From: an uncultured Saprospiraceae bacterium
Lineage (GTDB): Bacteria; Bacteroidota; Bacteroidia; Chitinophagales; Saprospiraceae
NCBI GenBank assembly: GCA_938002705.1
Contig: CALLAG010000345.1
Coordinates: 1 to 11,649 of the forward strand
Direction: 5' to 3'
Length of the DNA: 11,649 bases
Every line of letters starts with the position of its first letter. Position 1 is the stretch's first letter. The position numbers and the translations under genes were made by a program. Positions 8,301-11,649 of the stretch are shown here, piece by piece. The notes below the pieces were generated by a model that worked only from the letters and a program-made list of their open reading frames with translations, made no database searches and was not told the origin of the DNA.

Positions 8301-9685
8301 AAAGTATGTATTCCTACAGGTACATTATTAGCTGTAAATCCCGTAGAAGCATTGCCTATGATGGAGATATTAGCAGAGCTACTACTATTAATCACTCTAT
8401 AACTTATGATATTATCACATGCATCAAATAAGTGTTCTGGTGCTGGAAAAATAATGTTAGCTGTACAGTCCCAGGGGTCTACACTTGCATGTATATCATC
8501 CACTGTAATTGTAGGCCCTTGGCCATCTACAATCTTTATTACTTGCTCATAGGTGATATACTCTCCAGTACACCAGTCTAATATCGTCCATGTTCTCACC
8601 GTCTTAGTATTACCTGAGCATCCTGGAGCACATACATCTACACCTACATCTGTATAACCAGTGAGGATATTACATACTGTATTATTGATCGCTTGTGCAT
8701 GAGGACCTACAGGGCTTCTACCTTTGATATAGTAATGAGGAAATGCATACCATGTCCCTTCGTTATTCTCCACTACGAGATCTATATCTAACTCATCTGG
8801 ATCTATATTATTATCGTCTGTGTCTTGATCAAGTGTCGCAGGATCATCAAAAAAAGCTGCGATACTCAATGGATCATTACTTACACCACAACTCGGTATC
8901 TCTACCGTCTTCTTAGGTAGGAATAATCTATTCTCTATCTTATCTGGAACAGGTCCTGATGCTGTATTAGTAAATGGTGCCGTTATAGCATTATCTATTC
9001 TTAGGGGTTCTATGAAGTATTCTTTAGTACATGCTGCAAGAGGGATATTAGATCCATTAATTGAGAATGTTCTTTTGAGAATAGATCCTTGACAATCTGG
9101 TAAGGCAGTAATCTGATCGCTATACCCGATATTGATATTAGTATTGTTACAATTATCAGTGACGCTGCCATCCAGTAAGTCTTCCGTCTCAGTGATGATG
9201 ATATCATTGACCAATGGGCCATAGTAATTATCTTGTATGATCGGAATCTCGTAGCAAGCTAATATACATTCTGGATCATAGCCTCCAGCACCATTTCCAC
9301 CTTCTGGACAATCACATACTATAGCAGGAGGTATCTTATCTTCTAACAGTATAAGACCCCAGCAATAGTTACCGTTACCCTGGTATCTTACCTCGAAGTC
9401 TAATGTGAGATTAATATAAGCGCTAAGATCATCGCCGCCCATAGTAGGTCCATTAATATCACCCTCTACGATAGCTGATCCATTAAAGAATATAGAATAT
9501 GTATACATACCACCCATCAGATCAGCATCACTGCCTTCTAAGAATGCATCTACACCGATGTCTATACCACAGGTATTATTGACACTGACATTAATCTGGT
9601 CATTACAAGCTAAGGATTGGGTATGTCCTTGATACGCAGTGAACAGCACTGCGACAAACAAAAAGTGTTGAACTATTTGTTTCAT
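5306..9685 (-). CDS. Large secreted multidomain protein with dockerin-like, cohesin-like and T9SS sorting domains
   Basis: 1459 residues with a signal peptide at 1-23. Residues 24-1055 are Cys- and Asp-rich repeats of the HYR/adhesin type found in Saprospiria. The phrase 'W-I-DWCT...Y..QVI.-VD' recurs at about 366-387 and 760-789, and 'D..PP/GP' linkers separate modules. Acidic loops such as DVDGDGLPD (658-666) and DLDDDGF (1024-1030) look like calcium sites. A carboxypeptidase-regulatory-like domain follows (about 1060-1118), then a dockerin-like pair of helices (1119-1176) with a KVGDVNGSA segment (1225-1233), and a cohesin-like beta-sandwich (about 1247-1368). The end (about 1377-1459) is a type A T9SS sorting domain: QPNPFSK, LYDVNGRLL, and a final TKHMILID. 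The protein should cross the outer membrane by the type IX system and be cleaved or anchored at the surface. The function is probably adhesion or scaffolding; no catalytic motif is seen. The gene is monocistronic, with its own terminator. Confidence 0.93.
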   Translation of the reverse strand: MKQIVQHFLFVAVLFTAYQGHTQSLACNDQINVSVNNTCGIDIGVDAFLEGSDADLMGGMYTYSIFFNGSAIVEGDINGPTMGGDDLSAYINLTLDFEVRYQGNGNYCWGLILLEDKIPPAIVCDCPEGGNGAGGYDPECILACYEIPIIQDNYYGPLVNDIIITETEDLLDGSVTDNCNNTNINIGYSDQITALPDCQGSILKRTFSINGSNIPLAACTKEYFIEPLRIDNAITAPFTNTASGPVPDKIENRLFLPKKTVEIPSCGVSNDPLSIAAFFDDPATLDQDTDDNNIDPDELDIDLVVENNEGTWYAFPHYYIKGRSPVGPHAQAINNTVCNILTGYTDVGVDVCAPGCSGNTKTVRTWTILDWCTGEYITYEQVIKIVDGQGPTITVDDIHASVDPWDCTANIIFPAPEHLFDACDNIISYRVINSSSSANISIIGNASTGFTANNVPVGIHTFRYVAQDCCNNSTTATVRVEVQDYTPPVSISKEYIVTSLTNVGDPFSTDNGVSKIFAANFDNGSYDGCTDVTLQVRRVDSYCFPEDTIWGDFVKFCCDDLDGQLFVNIDVELRVLDLFGNESKTWSSVRLEDKSGPAIFCPQPMILQCDMDINDFTLTGLPEGISACGDYDFIADPQEIRNNTTPRDKPANTPPLYDVDGDGLPDMVPEYSQGCGYGAIRRQFRDNGTTICEQWFVIESGDVFDPSTIVFPRDLTVDCDDYETGEPTFDETSCTLIGVNVETDTFRYETGACMQILNHWSIIDWCTYNPQTPNAGGRYDHTQVISLVDREDPVVTAADSLQYPVGADCLSKGVVLSATGTDNGECGSEWISWDIDVDIDSDWILDYHYGSTESRIVDGEPNPFYVPKSTSGEAIDIVLPDGIEGSKKYHRVVWRANDGCGNKFSITRYFQITDLKAPTPYCLNLSTALMQNGEVELWAVDFNVGSFDNCTSSDNLIYTFTDVLPPSRDDMEYDSNNDLMWYDGTFWFYDVTNGDYEKLDDYGGDVHKWEPALRSSGKVFTEADLDDDGFVTVPVYVWDGCNNIDFCNVNLRVIDNDGGGVVAGRIVNQDGLPMANVTTQLDASMPGYPRHEITDSNGEYAFTNAPLNLDYMLTAVASNDDYLNGVSTLDIVLIQRHILGQSRFDEPTQMIAADVNDDRNITAIDLIELRKLILGVNDVLPNSDSWRYITNSAQLSMTNPWQYDTDNMINVILSNMINQDFTALKVGDVNGSATTSLTQNEVDKRSSSMVDFTIKDQYVDYDQTVVVKVQTNREGIKGFQMALSYEGLSLVNVESALISEEHYSVNGNEIRISYNDMTTSVSEDIMELTFKAQASGKLSDMISTSSQNISNEAYIGNALQVADLNIDFGSEIVSSELLQNQPNPFSKSTVIGFVLSEGGAADINLYDVNGRLLQNISGQYSAGYNEVMINRSDIDATGLIYYQLNSGDYSATKHMILID

Positions 9686-10028
9686 GAGATTGAGTTTATA
9701 TAAGATTATAAGTAGAGATTTTATGCGTTTTTAGAAATTTCGTCTTTTTCTAAAATAGAGCTCTACTATTAAAAAGCTTTAAATCGTATGAAATACAATT
9801 AGCGTTTCTTGATTCTTTTATCAAAATAGAGCTAAAGGCTTTCTTTTGTACATTATTTCGTCAATTGGCTAAGATAATAAACAACCATCTATATATTGCA
9901 ATATTATAAGGCTAAAAGCCTGATCTATCTACCTGCAGACCAATAGGAGGGCAAGAAGTTAAGTAAATGATAGTCAAATAATTAGAACTTATAATATGTT
10001 AAATTTTAGTGCTTAAGTACCCATCATT
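9686..10028. promoter_or_regulatory. 343-bp divergent intergenic region between the secreted-protein gene and mnmE
   Basis: No credible coding region is present. It must contain promoters for both flanking genes by position. An 11-bp direct repeat AAAATAGAGCT occurs at 9752-9762 and 9823-9833; the first copy overlaps a perfect 10-bp palindrome TAGAGCTCTA (9756-9765). A small hairpin AGGCT-AAA-AGCCT lies at 9909-9921. A TATAAT sequence is at 9990-9995, 34 bases before the mnmE start. On the minus strand a TTTG (9825-9822) lies 20 bases before TAATTGTA, a weak resemblance to the Bacteroidota -33/-7 pattern. An AGGAGG at 9945-9950 is followed only by a four-codon frame. Confidence 0.5.
9752..9833 (+). 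repeat. Pair of 11-bp direct repeats AAAATAGAGCT
   Basis: Exact copies at 9752-9762 and 9823-9833, with 71 bp between their start positions, lie upstream of the large secreted-protein gene. The left copy extends into the perfect palindrome TAGAGCTCTA. They might be regulator binding sites, but in AT-rich DNA a chance match is possible. Confidence 0.35.
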
Positions 10029-11426
10029 ATGAATAACACGCTTATACAAGACGATATCATCGCCATATCTACTCCCTCAGGGTCTGGAGCTATAGGTATA
10101 ATACGTCTGTCAGGACCACATTGTGTCGAGATAGTAGATAAATTTTTCTTCGGATCAAAGCTCATTAATGCTGAAGGCAACTCCGTCCATTATGGAAAAT
10201 TAAAAGACACTAAAGGCTCTATTCTCGACGAATGTCTGGCTACAGTATTCCGTGCTCCCAGAAGCTATACGAAGGAAAATGTCGTAGAATTATCCTGCCA
10301 CGGATCGCCCTATATTCTGAAATCTATAATGGAGCTATTCTTAAGTCAAGGCGTAAGGATGGCTAAGGCGGGAGAATTTACAATGCGAGCTTTTCTTAAT
10401 GGCCAGATGGATCTTGTCCAAGCCGAAGCTGTAGCAGATCTTATCGCTTCAGAAACTCGTAGCCAACATGATATCGCTATACATCAGATGAGAGGTGGAT
10501 TCTCTAAGACGATAGAAGACTTACGTGAGCAGCTCATACACTTTGCGAGTATGCTCGAATTAGAAAATGACTTCGGAGAAGAGGATGTAGAGTTTGCCGA
10601 TAAGGATCAACTCAAAGCTTTAGCCGATAAGGCACTCAAGCAAATCAACGTGCTCATAGAATCATTCTCATACGGTAATGCCCTCAAGCAAGGCATACCA
10701 GTTACAATTATTGGTAGACCCAATGTTGGGAAGTCTACCCTACTCAATACCTTACTACAAGAAGACAAAGCCATCATCAGTAATATACCTGGTACGACAC
10801 GTGACGTCATAGAAGACACAATTAATATCAATGGTATACTTTTCAGATTCGTAGATACAGCAGGACTGCGAGAGACAGATGATGAGATAGAATCCATAGG
10901 CATCACAAAAACGTATCAGAAAATAGATGACGCCAAAATCATCCTCTACATGGATGAGCTATCAGAAGATCACACCGCCATAGTAGAGCGATACAAATCC
11001 CTCAATCTACCCGATAGACCGTACAAAGTCATATTACTGTCCAAAGCGGACACCTTCCACACCTGCCATATGTACGACGTAGAAGAAGCCGTCAGTACAC
11101 AACTCAATAGAGCGAAAACAATATCCATATCATCAACTAACGGCAAGGGTATAGATGATATAAAAAAAGCTATAGTAGCTTATGCACAGAATATGAAATC
11201 CAATGCCTCCGATGTCGTCGTCACGAACCTAAGACATTATGAAGCTCTACAGAATATCAATACTTCTTTGTCTAAGGTCAGTGAGGGTATCGAAGCTGGC
11301 ATCAGTTCAGATTTTATTGCCATGGATATCCGACATGCACTGCACTACATAGGTGAGATATCTGGGACCGTAAGTACTGATGATTTGTTAGAGAATATAT
11401 TTCGGAATTTTTGTATCGGTAAGTAG
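10029..11426 (+). CDS. mnmE: tRNA uridine-5-carboxymethylaminomethyl modification GTPase MnmE
   Basis: 465 residues, full length. The N-terminal tetrahydrofolate-binding domain opens DDIIAISTPSGSGAIGIIRLSG (8-29) and contains the AGEFTMRAFLNGQMDL signature (114-129). A helical domain then embeds a Ras-like G domain: G1 GRPNVGKS (229-236), with Asn231-Asn232 region Asn implicated in potassium binding in the family, G2 GTTRD (255-259), G3 DTAG (276-279), G4 SKAD (338-341) and G5 near SST (368-370). The protein ends with the diagnostic FCIGK, whose Cys is needed for modification activity. With MnmG it installs the carboxymethylaminomethyl group on U34 of certain tRNAs in the cytoplasm. The G4 motif has Ser where Asn is usual (NKxD). 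mnmG is not adjacent. It is divergent from the secreted-protein gene and no close operon partner is seen. Confidence 0.97.
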   Translation: MNNTLIQDDIIAISTPSGSGAIGIIRLSGPHCVEIVDKFFFGSKLINAEGNSVHYGKLKDTKGSILDECLATVFRAPRSYTKENVVELSCHGSPYILKSIMELFLSQGVRMAKAGEFTMRAFLNGQMDLVQAEAVADLIASETRSQHDIAIHQMRGGFSKTIEDLREQLIHFASMLELENDFGEEDVEFADKDQLKALADKALKQINVLIESFSYGNALKQGIPVTIIGRPNVGKSTLLNTLLQEDKAIISNIPGTTRDVIEDTININGILFRFVDTAGLRETDDEIESIGITKTYQKIDDAKIILYMDELSEDHTAIVERYKSLNLPDRPYKVILLSKADTFHTCHMYDVEEAVSTQLNRAKTISISSTNGKGIDDIKKAIVAYAQNMKSNASDVVVTNLRHYEALQNINTSLSKVSEGIEAGISSDFIAMDIRHALHYIGEISGTVSTDDLLENIFRNFCIGK

Positions 11427-11523
11427 GGGGATTACAATATTGACTTACTAAAGCCTTCAATTCTTAATGAATTTCTCCATATTTACAAGAAATCTGGTTA
11501 AAGAAAAATAATTAAACATAGTA

Positions 11524-11649
11524 ATGACAGCGGTAGTAGGCGTCTTAAACAAACATGCAGTAGCAATTGCTGCTGATAGTGCAGTTACAATTGGCAACTC
11601 AAATGGAAAAAAGATATTTAATAAAGCAAATAAGGTTTTCACTTTATCT
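11524..11649 (+). CDS. N-terminal 42 codons of a proteasome/HslV-like Ntn-hydrolase family protein (3' end outside window)
   Basis: An ATG at 11524-11526 opens a frame that stays open to the last base; an in-frame TAA at 11509-11511 and no other ATG fix this start. The translation begins MTAVVGVLNKHAVAIAADSA and continues with VTIG, a KKIF segment and NKVFTLS. This fits the opening of proteasome beta/HslV subunits: Thr directly after Met (potential catalytic Thr1), the strand-turn-strand, an AADS motif with Asp at the Asp17 position, and a Lys (Lys36 counting from Thr) before V-F-x-L, which aligns with catalytic Lys33 after a three-residue insertion. Similar N-termini occur in uncharacterised bacterial proteins distinct from HslV. 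It may therefore be a self-activating hydrolase, but the rest of the protein is not visible. The gene starts 97 bases after mnmE on the same strand. Confidence 0.7.
   Translation, partial: MTAVVGVLNKHAVAIAADSAVTIGNSNGKKIFNKANKVFTLS

Noticed and set aside
9010..9222. A 70-codon minus-strand frame inside the large secreted gene
   Set aside because: It is an out-of-frame reading of the 1459-residue gene, which has convincing domains across the same bases.
11457..11642. A 61-codon minus-strand open frame at the right edge
   Set aside because: It lies antisense to the Ntn-hydrolase-like N-terminus at 11524-11649, which has clear family motifs; the minus-strand frame shows none.

Overview
The window looks like a chromosomal segment of a Bacteroidota bacterium, most likely of the Saprospiria type. 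The main reason is the 1459-residue secreted protein with a type IX secretion system (T9SS) C-terminal sorting domain, Cys-rich adhesion-like repeats and dockerin/cohesin-like modules. Other pointers are the AT-rich composition, A-rich start regions that mostly lack Shine-Dalgarno sequences, a lipoprotein with a Bacteroidota-style lipobox, and a short RsmI-like methylase. This assignment is inference from gene content; no rRNA is present.

Layout, left to right. Bases 2-481 (+) are the C-terminal end of a DUF58 protein cut by the left edge. Bases 516-932 (+) encode a small four-helix membrane protein with a GTG start. Facing it on the minus strand are a short exported hypothetical (1035-1523) and, upstream of that, scpA (1585-2388), a kleisin subunit of the SMC condensin. 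Divergent from scpA is a tetrapyrrole-methylase-fold SAM methyltransferase related to RsmI (2493-3191, +). It converges on a lipoprotein (3217-3960, -), which is divergent from an HTH regulator-like protein of unknown family (4140-5141, +). The large secreted protein occupies 5306-9685 (-) and ends in a clear hairpin terminator. A 343-bp non-coding gap separates it from divergent mnmE (10029-11426, +), the tRNA wobble-uridine modification GTPase. The right edge cuts a gene at 11524-11649 (+) whose first 42 codons resemble the N-terminus of proteasome beta/HslV-type Ntn hydrolases.

The core genes (scpA, the methylase, mnmE) do general housekeeping in chromosome segregation, probable RNA methylation and tRNA modification. 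They are interleaved with lineage-specific envelope or secreted genes, and most neighbours are convergent or divergent, so there is no large operon. I see no mobile element, CRISPR array, tRNA or rRNA. The parts most worth a second look are the truncated Ntn-hydrolase-like gene at the right edge, the orphan regulator/lipoprotein divergent pair, and the secreted protein that carries dockerin-like and cohesin-like modules in one chain.
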